DNA of 42,805 nucleotides from Methanoregula sp. (GCA_026394655.1 JAPKXU010000221.1:1-42805); one strand, 5' to 3'. Shown: positions 31,169 through 40,408, counted from the stretch's first letter. Translations and numbers: made by a program. Notes: generated from the sequence alone by a model not told the origin.

Positions 31169-31379
31169 AGTTATCCTGATGTGATCTTCCGGTTGAAACC
31201 TGCTCATAAATAAAATCCGGGAGATGCCGGCGCCGTCGTGCTGAACGGGATGCGAACACGGGCAACTAAACGCCCCGTCAATCCTTCCGCTTGAGCGCTG
31301 GATGCACGGTCATTACGTTTAAATAATCGTGCTCATATGGGTATTTGTGGTTCCCATTACGGTACCTTGGGAAAAAACA

Positions 31380-32096
31380 ATGGCAAATGAACCGATGAAG
31401 ATCGCAATAGATTACAAGGAGTCGTCAGAGATCTTAAAGAAATATCTTGGCATGAACGGGTCGCCGGTCGCGTTCAGGTTCGCGGCGACAAAAGATGACA
31501 TCCCGGCTAGTATGGAAGAGCTCGACAAGACCATTCGGCACTGCATGATGGTGACTCTCGCACGAAAGGAGGGCAAAATCTTTTACGCGACCGTGGGAAA
31601 ACACGAGTGTAACGGCGGCGCATGGGCGCTTGGACTTAAGGAGCAGACCCAGACGTTAAAGACCGGTGAATTCTATTTCAAGCTGGGAAAATTCGCGAGC
31701 GCAGCGGCGTGCAAGCGGACGATCGATAACGTCTCGCACTTAAACCTGCTCGAGACCTACGCGACGATGTATGCCCCGCTGGAGAAGACCCCCTTCACCC
31801 CGCAGGTGATAATCATCATTGCAAACCCGAGGGGGATGCTGAAGATCGCCCAGAGCACGCTGTTCCGCCTCGGAGGCAGGATCTATTCGGAGTTCTCCGG
31901 GATCCAGTCCCTGTGCTCGGATGCCACCGCCCAGACCTACCTGACCGGCAGACCCAACTTCTCGCTGGGGTGCGACGGGTCGCGGAAGTTTTCCGGGATC
32001 GAAGACGGCGAGATGGTAATGGGGTTGCCCGCCGAGATGTTGCCTGAGATCACCGCAGCGCTCAAAGTCGTTGCCGCTGCACCCGGTTCAAAATAA
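31380..32096 (+). CDS. DUF169-family protein
   Basis: A 238-residue protein. GMNGSPVAFRFAATKDDIP, RHCMMVTLARKEGKIFYATVGKHECNGGAWALGL, SLCSDATAQTYLTGRPNFSLGCDGSRKF and MVMGLPAEMLPEI match the DUF169 pattern with conserved Cys (RHCMM, HECNGG, SLCSD, LGCDG). The function is not established; members are common in methanogens and anaerobes. ATG 31380 is chosen over the upstream GTG. A TATA-like TTTAAATAA lies at 31319-31327. Confidence 0.88.
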   Translation: MANEPMKIAIDYKESSEILKKYLGMNGSPVAFRFAATKDDIPASMEELDKTIRHCMMVTLARKEGKIFYATVGKHECNGGAWALGLKEQTQTLKTGEFYFKLGKFASAAACKRTIDNVSHLNLLETYATMYAPLEKTPFTPQVIIIIANPRGMLKIAQSTLFRLGGRIYSEFSGIQSLCSDATAQTYLTGRPNFSLGCDGSRKFSGIEDGEMVMGLPAEMLPEITAALKVVAAAPGSK

Positions 32097-32287
32097 ACCC
32101 GTAGTCGGGTATTGGGGTGCGGTGAATGGCGATACCGGATCTTCTGGTTCATGAGGGCTGCCGGGAGATTCACACCACCGGAGATACGTGTTCCTGATCA
32201 GGAGAGACATATCTTCCTGCCCCGTCACGAGTATCCTTTTATCCCACCGACTCACAGTTCAGCACATACTCATATGGAGAGAGGCGC

Positions 32288-32626
32288 ATGAAGATCACCA
32301 ATGTCAGTACGGTTGTGTCGGGTCCAAATCCGCACCATGTAGACGCCCGCAAGGTTTACGAATCCCCGCATGCGGTGGCAGTTGTCATCACTCTCGCACC
32401 CGGCGAAGCATTAAAAAAACATATCACTCCGGTCGATGTCTTCTTCTACGTGCTGGAAGGGACGGGAGTTGTTGAGATCGGGAACGAGAAGCAGACAGTA
32501 GGTAAGGATGTGCTGGTTGAAAGCCCGGCGCGGATCCCGCACAAGTGGACAAATGAGAGCGATGCAGTCTTCCGGGTGCTCGTCGTGAAAGTGCCAAAGC
32601 CGACCGAAGAGACGAAACTGCTCTGA
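32288..32626 (+). CDS. cupin-domain protein
   Basis: A 112-residue single cupin. APGEALKKHITPVDVFFYVLEGTGVVEIGNE contains motif 1, with one His and no second His/Glu pair in the usual place. PARIPHKWTNESDAVFRVLVVKVP is motif 2 with one His. A complete metal triad is not evident. The role is unknown and could be a sugar or metabolite-binding domain. GGAGAGAGGCGC lies directly before the ATG. Confidence 0.85.
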   Translation: MKITNVSTVVSGPNPHHVDARKVYESPHAVAVVITLAPGEALKKHITPVDVFFYVLEGTGVVEIGNEKQTVGKDVLVESPARIPHKWTNESDAVFRVLVVKVPKPTEETKLL

Positions 32627-32827
32627 ACCAGGGGACTCCCGGGTTCCTAAACTCCCATCAATACTTTATAGACCACAAATTCCGCCTACTTGATCAATCC
32701 CCATCATTTACTAAAACAATGCCGAAATCGGATTTTAGCGGATCAAAATGGGATTTGTAAAAACAGATCACCGGATATACAGGATATCACTTCAGTTTAT
32801 GCTTCTTATTGGAGATAATCTGCACAT

Positions 32828-33219
32828 TCATCCGATCTGCTCTTCTGCCCAGCGGAGGATTATGTGCGCCAGTATGATTGCTTTATCGTATTCGTCCTTT
32901 GTTACGGGTTTGTCAAATCCCGGGTACCGGGTATCTGATGCATAGGAGGTGAGAATGACTGCTCTCCAGAGTTCTCGGGACATGAGATGTCGTTTTGTTC
33001 GAGCACAGAGAGGAGAGCGTTGATGTCATGGGTGTAGGGGCATGGAATTTTACCGGCAACGAGAACCGCCTTGAGTGCTTTCTCTGCTGCCTGCTGAGCC
33101 TGGTAACCGAGATCTTCGTACAGAACATCCGGTGTTTTCTGGCGTGAGAGGGCAAGGGAACTTTTCGCCCGCTGGAGCCATTCATCCGGGTTATCCGGCG
33201 ACCGTTTTCTTCCTTTCAT
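32828..33219 (-). pseudogene. hepT: HEPN-domain toxin (HepT-like), frameshifted
   Basis: The frame from 33219 reads EWLQRAKSSLALSRQ, YEDLGYQAQQAAEKALKAVL and CPYTHDINALLSVLEQND, all typical of HEPN proteins. Near 32971-32976 it slips into a nonsense tail and stops at 32902. The neighbouring frame gives ELWRAVILTSYASDTRYPGF then PVTKDEYDKAIILAHIILRW, exactly the expected remainder, stopping at 32828. One missing base would restore a full protein of about 130 residues. The upstream MNT gene overlaps it by 29 nt. Either it is inactivated or there is a sequencing error. Confidence 0.85.
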
Positions 33220-33538
33220 ACACCACTTTCCCTTCCCGCATTGCAGGATACACGACGCTGAACGGTGAATTCCTGTACTCTTCTACCTGTTCAGGGGTGA
33301 CAACAACCAGATCAATTGCCTGTGCGATGCCCCGCATCCGCAGGTAGATCGCTCCTGCGACTTTTCGTGAGTTGTACCTGCCGGCTTTTACGACCAGAAA
33401 GTCCAGATCGCTATGCGGGCTTGCTGTGCTGCGTGCAGCAGAGCCGAAGAGGATGACCTGTTTCGGGCGGGCAACTTCGACAATCCGGCGAATGATCTCA
33501 TCCATATCATGCTTCATTTTGGTTTCTGCGCTTTTCAT
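33191..33538 (-). CDS. mntA: MNT-type nucleotidyltransferase antitoxin
   Basis: A 115-residue minimal nucleotidyltransferase. ILFGSAARSTASPHSDLDFLVV is the GSxxR...SDLD catalytic signature. AIDLVVVTPEQVEEYR follows, with the third acidic residue in the usual place. In MNT-HEPN pairs the MNT protein adds AMP to the HEPN toxin and neutralises it. The gene overlaps its HEPN partner by 29 nt and its ATG overlaps the stop of a methyltransferase remnant (ATGA). With the partner frameshifted, it is perhaps a relict antitoxin. Confidence 0.88.
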   Translation of the reverse strand: MKSAETKMKHDMDEIIRRIVEVARPKQVILFGSAARSTASPHSDLDFLVVKAGRYNSRKVAGAIYLRMRGIAQAIDLVVVTPEQVEEYRNSPFSVVYPAMREGKVVYERKKTVAG

Positions 33539-33711
33539 TCGCCCGGCTCCATAATTTTATGCTTTTTTATGCCCTGATCATCAACAATCTTGACTGCTAT
33601 CCTCTTATAGGTTCCCGGTTGGATGGGCAACTGTGTCGTGCCATGATAGTCTTCGATGACTTCTTCATCGATCTCGGCGTTGGGCTTGCCGTGGAAGAAA
33701 TAAGAACACAT
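33535..33711 (-). pseudogene. C-terminal remnant of an adenine-type DNA methyltransferase
   Basis: A 58-codon frame with EIDEEVIEDYHGTTQLPIQP then GTYKRIAVKIVDDQGIKKHK. I recognise this as the C-terminal tail of archaeal type III/adenine-specific DNA methylases, which carry a similar EDYHGTTQLPI..G.YK.IAVKIVDD.GI segment. The catalytic domain is absent. Its 5' end stops where the radical SAM promoter begins, and its stop overlaps mntA by ATGA, suggesting an old restriction/toxin operon cut by rearrangement. The frame is below the track's length cut. Confidence 0.55.
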
Positions 33712-33716
33712 ATACT
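33709..33716 (+). promoter_or_regulatory. TATA box for the radical SAM gene
   Basis: CATATACT is centred 28 nt upstream of ATG 33740, as for a leaderless transcript. It lies at the very 5' edge of the methyltransferase remnant. Confidence 0.5.
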
Positions 33717-33739
33717 GTACCGAAGGATACGTTAGTGTA

Positions 33740-34897
33740 ATGAAGAACGCCTTTCACGTGATGCTCATCCCGACGCTGGGCTGTCCCGCACGGTGCAGCT
33801 ACTGCTGGAGTTCCGAGGAAGGGTCTCCTGTCATGAAGATCGAGACCATCCGGGAAGTAGTCGAGTGGCTGAAACATTTCCGCAAAGACCAGGTCACCAT
33901 TACCTTCCACGGCGGCGAACCGCTCCTTGCTGGCGTAGACTTTTACCGCCAGGCGTTGCCGATGATTGCGGAGGGGCTGCGCGAGTTAACCCCGGAGTTT
34001 GCATTGCAGAGCAACCTCTGGAAACTTACGCCGGAACTTGCCGATGTGCTGGCACAGTACAATGTCCCTGTAGGTTCCAGCATCGATGGTCCGCAGGAGA
34101 TCTGCGACTCGCAACGGGGAGCCGGGTATTTCGCAAAGACGATGCAGGGCTACGAGATCGCGAAGGCTCATGGCGTTTCCGTGCGGTTCATCTGCACGTT
34201 CACTTCCCGTTCGGTCAAATCAAAGGAGGAGATCTTCCAATTTTTCTTACAAAACCGGTTCACGCTCAAACTCCACCCGGCACTCCCGTCGCTGCGGAAC
34301 AGCAACCCGGACCAGTGGGCACTTCCCCCGCCAGAGTACGGGGAACTGCTTGTCTACCTGCTCGATCAGGCTCTGGAGCATGCAAGCGAGATCGACATCA
34401 TGAACATCAACGACCTCGTCCGGTGCGTCTTCACCCGCCGGGGGAATGTCTGCACGTTCGCGAACTGCATGGGGAACACGTTCGCGGTGGGACCAGACGG
34501 GCTCATCTATCCCTGCTACCGGTTCGTCGGTATGCCGGAGTACGTGATGGGCAGCGTGTCTGATCGCCCAAGCCTCGAAACGCTCATGAACTCTGACGCC
34601 GGGAAGCTGATGCTGCAATATAAGGAATATGTCGATACTGCCTGTGGCACATGCCGTCACATCAAATACTGCCGGGGCGGGTGCCCCTACAACGCGATTG
34701 CGCCGACTGCCGGAAAGATTGAGGGCGTTGATCCTCACTGCGTTGCGTACAAGCGGATATTCGACGAGATCTCTGACCGTATTAACACGGAGATCTTCGG
34801 GGGTCCCGGTTTCGAGATGACGGGCTTTGGCACACCTCAGGCAAAAGGCAGTAAACCGAAAATCATGACCCTGATGCACAAGATTGTGACCCGGTAG
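33740..34897 (+). CDS. SPASM-domain radical SAM enzyme (putative peptide-modifying)
   Basis: A 385-residue protein. The radical SAM motif is GCPARCSYCW (CxxxCxxC), and ITFHGGEPLLAG is the GGE SAM-binding motif. The C-terminal SPASM part carries CTFANCMGNTFAVGPDGLIYPC, ACGTCRHIKYCRGGCPYNA and a final HC, enough cysteines for two extra clusters. The layout matches anaerobic sulfatase maturase-like and peptide-modifying enzymes; I recall a methanogen family named after Mhun_1560. No sulfatase and no small Cys-rich precursor are evident next to it, so the substrate lies elsewhere or is an unmarked ORF. Confidence 0.88.
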   Translation: MKNAFHVMLIPTLGCPARCSYCWSSEEGSPVMKIETIREVVEWLKHFRKDQVTITFHGGEPLLAGVDFYRQALPMIAEGLRELTPEFALQSNLWKLTPELADVLAQYNVPVGSSIDGPQEICDSQRGAGYFAKTMQGYEIAKAHGVSVRFICTFTSRSVKSKEEIFQFFLQNRFTLKLHPALPSLRNSNPDQWALPPPEYGELLVYLLDQALEHASEIDIMNINDLVRCVFTRRGNVCTFANCMGNTFAVGPDGLIYPCYRFVGMPEYVMGSVSDRPSLETLMNSDAGKLMLQYKEYVDTACGTCRHIKYCRGGCPYNAIAPTAGKIEGVDPHCVAYKRIFDEISDRINTEIFGGPGFEMTGFGTPQAKGSKPKIMTLMHKIVTR

Positions 34898-35032
34898 CTC
34901 AGGATCTATCCGGTTTTATCTTCACAGCAGGGTACTTGCCGGCTCTGCAACATAACCACTTTTTTGCATCAGTATAACCGGGTGAAACACGTGTCCCCCA
35001 CCACAGTCATTTACCTCCCGCCAGTATCGCGA

Positions 35033-35686
35033 TTACTCAGGCTTCTTCGGATAATGAGCGTTCCTGAACGTAATGAGCTGCTCGCAGAACTCTCCGAGAT
35101 ACTCATTCATCGATAGGCTCCCTTCCTCAAAGACGCAGTCTTCTTCTTCGATGATCTTGTTGATCATGTCACGGGTGGGGAGGAGGATGTCGATAGGAAC
35201 CCCGGCTTCTTTTGATCCACGGATAAGTGCTTCACGGAATACGCCAAGGCAGTACCCAATCCGGTATTTGTAGACATGACGGGTCTTATCAAGGTACCCT
35301 GCCACCCGCCCGGTCTCGATGCGGAGGAAATCATCCTTGACCTTGTCGTCTTTGCACTTCCCCAGCATGTACTTGTAATGCGCAAAAGGGTACATCTCCT
35401 CGAGCTCTGCCGGGACGATCCCGCACGTCCCGAAGATGACGATGTGGTACTGTGTCGGGTCGAAGACCTGCGAGATGATCATCCGGATCAGCTGGTGGCT
35501 GGGGCTTGTGCTGTAGGGTTTCCTCACGGCGCAGGGCATGAAGATCGCAATATCCTTTGGTGCGACCTTGTACTCATCGATAATATACCGGTACGACTGC
35601 TCAAACTCCGGTAAATAAAACGGGGGATCCGTTAAAAACGGTGCCTTGCCGTTTCCCGGTGCCCTCTCGTCTTTCTGGTCACCCAT
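35033..35686 (-). CDS. DUF5591-domain protein (archaeosine synthase C-terminal-like)
   Basis: A 217-residue protein. IAIFMPCAVRKPYSTSPSHQLI and VFGTCGIVPAELEEMYPF are the DUF5591 hallmarks found in the archaeosine synthase/TGT-related proteins. Here the domain stands alone without the PUA or TGT-like parts. KYRIGYCLGVFREALI follows. It may act on tRNA or RNA as a lyase or amidotransferase partner, but the role is not established for the stand-alone form. No neighbour is co-oriented closely. Confidence 0.78.
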   Translation of the reverse strand: MGDQKDERAPGNGKAPFLTDPPFYLPEFEQSYRYIIDEYKVAPKDIAIFMPCAVRKPYSTSPSHQLIRMIISQVFDPTQYHIVIFGTCGIVPAELEEMYPFAHYKYMLGKCKDDKVKDDFLRIETGRVAGYLDKTRHVYKYRIGYCLGVFREALIRGSKEAGVPIDILLPTRDMINKIIEEEDCVFEEGSLSMNEYLGEFCEQLITFRNAHYPKKPE

Positions 35687-35887
35687 GGTCAGTCCATATC
35701 AGCTCTCCCCCGTACTAAAAGAATCAACCGTTCCCCCCGGTTAGTGCCGTCAATCGCCGGGTTCTGTTTGGCACCACAATTTCCCCTTGATCTTTTTAGG
35801 AATGCCGGAGCACTGGTGCCGGGCGCTTATAGCGGTTGGTCACACCCGACATTGCACCTGGCCGAAAGCACAAACAAAAAATAACCC

Positions 35888-35895
35888 TTTTATAT
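35888..35895 (+). promoter_or_regulatory. TATA box for the triple-Cache lipoprotein
   Basis: TTTTATAT is centred 25 nt before ATG 35917. Confidence 0.55.
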
Positions 35896-35916
35896 CCTGC
35901 ACGAGACGGTACGTCC

Positions 35917-37344
35917 ATGAGATCCAGCGATCTGATCCTTATTGCACTCGTGGTTGTCGGGTGCGTTCTCTTTGCCGGCTGCACACAACAGTCTCCGGCA
36001 GCCGGCAGCATGGGCACTTCCCTGCCGGCACCATCGGTTTCAACCGGGCAGGCACTGTCGGGAAACCTCACGACAACCGATCTGGATGCATTTGTCAGCC
36101 GGGCTGTGGCATATGCCCGCGAGAACGGCAGGGACAAAGCGATTGCTGTATTTAATGACCCAAACGGACAGTTCTGCACAAACGGTCTGTATATCTTTGC
36201 CGAGGCATATGACGGGACTGCACTCGCTGAGCCATACGAGCACAACATCGTCGGGACGAACATCCGCTCCCTCACCGACAACTACGGAGTCCCGCTCGTA
36301 AAAAACCTTGGCGAGACTGACCGCTATGGCATAGGATACGTCAGCTACGATTACCGGAACCCGGCACGCAACGGGACGGTCGAACCGAAGCTCTCGGTTG
36401 TTGCCGATGTTGATGGCACGTATTATGTCGGTGCCGGGATGTACTCGAGTGCCGGCGCGGTGTATCCATCCGTATTGCTTCCCCCGCAAGAGAAAGTGCA
36501 AAACCGTGATGACCTCGTCGCATACGTGAAGGATGCCGTTGCCTATGCACAGAAAAACGGTAAGGACAAAGCGATCGCCGCATTCAATGACCCGAACGGG
36601 CAGTTCTCGCAGGGCAAGCCCGCCATTATGGCATTCGATTACAACGGCACTGCGGTCGTCGGTCCGCCATACTCCCGCGAACTCGCAGCATACCACATCA
36701 ACCTGATCAACTACCATGACCCTGACGGAGTTGCAACGATCCGCGAAATGCGGGACCTCGCACGGGATAGGGGTGGAATATCCTACACAGTGGCGAAGGT
36801 TTCAACAGGTGACAGGGATATCTACGTGCCAAAGATCGATTATGCTGAACCGGTGGACGGATCATGGTGGCTCTTTGCCGGGATCTATGCCCCGGATTAT
36901 ATCCAGCTCGGCATCGGCAACCTGTCGGGTATAATGGTCCGGAACCACTCACGGGCAGATCTCTACGCTCTTGTGAACCGCTCGGTGACATTTGCACGGG
37001 CGAACGGGAGAGACCGAACTCTTGCTGAGATCAACAACCCCGCCGGGCAGTTCTCGAACGGCGATCTCTTTGTCTGGGCAGAGTCATTTAACGGCACGAT
37101 CCTTGCTGACCCGTACTGGAAGAGCGGGGTTGGGCAGAACTTTATGAACTACTCTGATCCCTTTGGACAGAAGACGACGGTTGTTGCGATCGACACCCTC
37201 AGAAACGGTACCGGGTTCACCCACGAGATGTTCCCGGACACTGCCATAAACAGCACCCGCTTCATCCCGAAACTGGTCTGTATGAAGGCGGTCGACGACC
37301 AGTGGTGGATTGGTAGCGGCATCTATGGTGTGGAGGTGGAGTGA
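35917..37344 (+). CDS. lipoprotein with three tandem Cache-type domains
   Basis: A 475-residue protein. ATG 35917 precedes a signal peptide with lipobox (VVGCVLFAGC). Three homologous blocks of about 130-150 residues follow, each starting with LVNRSVTFARANGRDRTLAEINNPAGQFSNGD-like sequence (FVSRAVAYARENGRDKAIAVFNDPNGQF; YVKDAVAYAQKNGKDKAIAAFNDPNGQF) and ending in a WW-I/F-AGIY-type strand. The pattern matches single-Cache sensor domains. There is no signalling output domain, so it may bind extracellular ligands like a receptor-associated binding protein. The ORF track begins 27 codons too early. Confidence 0.88.
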   Translation: MRSSDLILIALVVVGCVLFAGCTQQSPAAGSMGTSLPAPSVSTGQALSGNLTTTDLDAFVSRAVAYARENGRDKAIAVFNDPNGQFCTNGLYIFAEAYDGTALAEPYEHNIVGTNIRSLTDNYGVPLVKNLGETDRYGIGYVSYDYRNPARNGTVEPKLSVVADVDGTYYVGAGMYSSAGAVYPSVLLPPQEKVQNRDDLVAYVKDAVAYAQKNGKDKAIAAFNDPNGQFSQGKPAIMAFDYNGTAVVGPPYSRELAAYHINLINYHDPDGVATIREMRDLARDRGGISYTVAKVSTGDRDIYVPKIDYAEPVDGSWWLFAGIYAPDYIQLGIGNLSGIMVRNHSRADLYALVNRSVTFARANGRDRTLAEINNPAGQFSNGDLFVWAESFNGTILADPYWKSGVGQNFMNYSDPFGQKTTVVAIDTLRNGTGFTHEMFPDTAINSTRFIPKLVCMKAVDDQWWIGSGIYGVEVE

Positions 37345-37513
37345 GGAGCCCTCGTTCTCCACCAATCCCCCTTTTCGTTTTAATAAGTGTGCAATCTTTT
37401 CTTCACGAGTCCACTCTATCGGAAGTATCGGCAACAATACCCGACACATACACGGCAATCTTGTTGTTACGCAGCACTGCACCCGGTTACGGGGCAGCAG
37501 GGAAAAAGAGAGA

Positions 37514-39193
37514 TTATGACCGGCACTTTCTTGCGATCAACACGACAGCAACAAGGGCGATCACTGCAAGGATACCCTCAAAGCCGGAGATCATGACCTT
37601 CGATACCTGTAATACCTCACCTGAGCCAACGGTGAGGACCGCGACATTATCTTTGTATCCCCCTTTGGTGAGCTTGAGGATGTACTTCCCCGGTTTGATC
37701 TGCAGGGTGGCGGGAGTGTTCATCCCCTTCGACTGGTCATCAATGTAGACAGCTGCACCGGATGGTTCCGAAGTGATGAAAACAACCCCTTCCTTGTCGA
37801 CAGGTGTCCATGCGGCATTGACCATTGTGGTCATGCCGGGACTGACCGTAACAATAGTTGTGTAGGTAGTGTACCCAAGCATCGACATGGATACCGTGTG
37901 CGCCCCGGAATTCACATCATTAAAATCACCGGGCGTCGTTTTGCCGGTTAAGAGCCCGTCAAGGGAAATTACTGCCCCCGGAGGGTTGGAGCGCACAGAT
38001 ATGGTGCCAATGCCGGGTGGAACCACATGCAAAATGGTATACATGGATGCAGAGTCCCCCGGACCGAAAGTATAGTTCGTGCTCTGCGTAATATACCCGG
38101 GTTTGGTAAACGAGAACGTGTGCATTCCGGGGGCGATGCCGGTTATGGTGAGGGGCGCGATCCCTTTATACACATCGTCTACTGAAATCTCGACTCCGGT
38201 CGGACTTGAGGTGATCCCGATCTGGGCTGGCGTGTCGTCGGGAAAAACCTTAAGGGCAAATTTCTGGACCCGGTAATTGTTTTTATCTGCTACGTAGACG
38301 TTGCCATCAAGATCGACCGCTATGCCTTCGGGCTGGTCGAACTGACCGTTGGCATTCCCGTATGCCCCCCACTGCGTGATGTACTGTCCATCACCGGTAA
38401 ATTTCTGGATCCGTTGGTTGTTCCCATCCGCAACATAGATGTTTCCCTTCTTGTCAACAGCAAGTCCATCTGGATAGGCAAACTGCCCGTTCCCTGAACC
38501 GGCAGATCCCCACATTCCCAAAAAGGAACCGTCGTCCGCAGAGAATCGCTGGATACGGTTGTTATAGAAATCTGCCACGTACACGTTCGATAACGAGTCC
38601 ACAACCAAGTGAGAGGGATAATTAAATTCACCGTTGCCTGACCCTTTCGAACCCCATTGCAGGAGGAATTTGCCATCAGAACTGAATTTCTGGATGCGGT
38701 TGTTAAGCCGGTCTGTAACATAGATGTTCCCCTTCAGATCAACAGTCACCGATTCGGGCTGGTTGAACTGGCCAGGTCCCGTCCCGTTTGTCCCAAACGA
38801 GAAATAGAGTGTCCCGTCGGGACGGAACTTCTGGATGCGGTTGTTGTAGCTGTCGGCAACATAAACATCTCCGTTGAGGTCTACTGCGACTTCCGATGGT
38901 CGGTTAAACTGCCCTTCGGCTGTACCTGCCTTTCCCCAGCTGGCAACGTACCTTCCCTCGGATGTAAACTTCTGGATACGGTTGTTCTGGTAATCTGCGA
39001 CATAGACATTTCCGGCATTGTCCACTGCTACCCCGGTTGAAGTGTTGAATTCGCCCAGGCTCGTTCCCTTCTCCCCCCATTCAGTTACAAAGTTATATGT
39101 CTCTTTTGCCTGAACCCCTTGGAACAGAACAACAACAAGCAACGCCGCAATCAATAGCAGGATCCAGTCCCGCTTATACTCCTGTACCTGCAT
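37514..39193 (-). CDS. surface protein with six NHL repeats and three PEGA domains
   Basis: A protein of about 559 residues. A signal-anchor (WILLLIAALLVVVLFQGV) is followed by six NHL repeats, each about 47 residues, with the VAVD..GNVYVAD..NNRIQKF pattern, forming a six-bladed beta propeller. Three PEGA domains follow (ITSSPTGVEISVDDVYKG; VRSNPPGAVISLDGLLTG; ITSEPSGAAVYIDDQSKG), and a C-terminal TM helix ends in a basic tail. The propeller presumably binds a ligand or surface polymer, and PEGA domains are common in S-layer-associated archaeal proteins. The start at ATG 39193 is preferred to 39223. Confidence 0.9.
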   Translation of the reverse strand: MQVQEYKRDWILLLIAALLVVVLFQGVQAKETYNFVTEWGEKGTSLGEFNTSTGVAVDNAGNVYVADYQNNRIQKFTSEGRYVASWGKAGTAEGQFNRPSEVAVDLNGDVYVADSYNNRIQKFRPDGTLYFSFGTNGTGPGQFNQPESVTVDLKGNIYVTDRLNNRIQKFSSDGKFLLQWGSKGSGNGEFNYPSHLVVDSLSNVYVADFYNNRIQRFSADDGSFLGMWGSAGSGNGQFAYPDGLAVDKKGNIYVADGNNQRIQKFTGDGQYITQWGAYGNANGQFDQPEGIAVDLDGNVYVADKNNYRVQKFALKVFPDDTPAQIGITSSPTGVEISVDDVYKGIAPLTITGIAPGMHTFSFTKPGYITQSTNYTFGPGDSASMYTILHVVPPGIGTISVRSNPPGAVISLDGLLTGKTTPGDFNDVNSGAHTVSMSMLGYTTYTTIVTVSPGMTTMVNAAWTPVDKEGVVFITSEPSGAAVYIDDQSKGMNTPATLQIKPGKYILKLTKGGYKDNVAVLTVGSGEVLQVSKVMISGFEGILAVIALVAVVLIARKCRS

Positions 39194-39307
39194 CAAATGA
39201 TACTCCAATACTGTAACATTCATTCATCAGTTCATAAACGTTTCCAAGACGGAGAACAGGGGTGCCTGCCTCTGTTTCCGATATGATGCGGGAAGGCGCA
39301 GTATGCT

Positions 39308-40207
39308 TCACGCTGCAACCGGCGCCACCATCCACTGCCGCAGACGCATGCCGTTTACGATAAACATAATCCCTCCCAGTATAGCGATCACTCCAAGGAC
39401 AGCGACTATTATCATCACACTCGCACGCGGGATACTGATGATGGCGATCACCAGAAGAAGCGAGAGAATGCCCGTGATAAGGCGGTTCCAGAGCCCTTCC
39501 GGGATCGCGGTACGCTGCCGGACAATCTGGAACAGGAGGATCACGGCAGTTGCCAGCGCCCACACCGCCAGTACCGCAAGGATTGCAAGGCTCCAGACAA
39601 GAAGCGGGAAGTACCGGGTGATAATACCCGTACAGAATATCGCGACCCCCTGCAGTACACCCTCCCAATCTATCTTCCCACCAGACCGGGTATCAAATCC
39701 TTTCCACGCGATCAAAATGCCAAAGCCCATAAGCAGTGGCGGGATGACAAGATGGGTTACGCCGTCAATGAACCCTATGGGATTTGCGACAATGAGTATC
39801 CCGGCAAATAAGACAGAAATCCCTAACAGGATCTGGCGCTGCCATGACAAACGCTGCTCATCCATGACCTGTTGCGTGTCCGTGCCGGAAGCGTGGCGGA
39901 TGTGGGTGATGAGGGTGCTGCAGGTTTCTCCTATCATGAGGAGGAGCGGGGCATCATCCGCAAGGTGCAGCAGAGGATGTTTTTTGGGATCATGGCGGTC
40001 AAGGTGCACACGCCATTCGGTGCGAGTTTCATGCACATGATACTGCCCTTTCCGGAAACTCGCGATCGTTCCTGGTGACGGCACATTGAGGGTGGATTTC
40101 ATCCAGCCGGCATCAAGAGGCTCTGTCACCGACGACTTCTCCACGACCACTTCCCAGACACCATGATACAGGGGATTGAGAAAATCATCCAGTTTTGTCA
40201 CTGACAC
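39308..40207 (-). CDS. HdeD/DUF308-like multispanning membrane protein
   Basis: A 299-residue protein. About 125 N-terminal residues are soluble (SVTKLDDFLNPLYHGVWEVVVEK onwards). From residue 127 there are six hydrophobic segments with the DUF308 pattern (ISVLFAGILIVANPIGFI). Start GTG 40207 has AGGTGA just upstream. Acid-resistance HdeD proteins share the membrane part, but the N-terminal soluble region is different, so no function is claimed. It is 9 nt downstream of a small gene. Confidence 0.75.
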   Translation of the reverse strand: MSVTKLDDFLNPLYHGVWEVVVEKSSVTEPLDAGWMKSTLNVPSPGTIASFRKGQYHVHETRTEWRVHLDRHDPKKHPLLHLADDAPLLLMIGETCSTLITHIRHASGTDTQQVMDEQRLSWQRQILLGISVLFAGILIVANPIGFIDGVTHLVIPPLLMGFGILIAWKGFDTRSGGKIDWEGVLQGVAIFCTGIITRYFPLLVWSLAILAVLAVWALATAVILLFQIVRQRTAIPEGLWNRLITGILSLLLVIAIISIPRASVMIIVAVLGVIAILGGIMFIVNGMRLRQWMVAPVAA

Positions 40208-40216
40208 ATCACCTGC

Positions 40217-40408
40217 TCATGATTGCCCGGATCGTACGATTGCCGGGTCTTTGACATTCTCGTTCTCGTGGTGCACCGGTTCCGGGGAATACGTGCAACT
40301 GCTGCCCATGCATGTCCCGTTGGTATAATAGTGTGTGAGGACATCGGGGAAATACTGCTTTGCAAAAATTCCCCATTTTGGAATTCCCGTCACGTTTGCC
40401 ATGTCCAT
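40217..40408 (-). CDS. small protein of unknown function upstream of the DUF308 gene
   Basis: A 63-residue protein (start MDMANVTGIPKWGIFAKQYF, then CMGSSC). A TATA-like CTTTATAT on the reverse strand (40437-40444) lies about 32 nt upstream, supporting transcription. Its stop is 9 nt before the DUF308 start. The frame remains open upstream of the ATG (GHIPTQGY), so it may be the tail of a decayed longer gene. No family is recognised. Confidence 0.5.
   Translation of the reverse strand: MDMANVTGIPKWGIFAKQYFPDVLTHYYTNGTCMGSSCTYSPEPVHHENENVKDPAIVRSGQS

Noticed and set aside
30302-31207. 301-aa minus-strand ORF opposite the TPR/methyltransferase genes
   Set aside because: It spans two plus-strand genes with clear motifs and shows none of its own.
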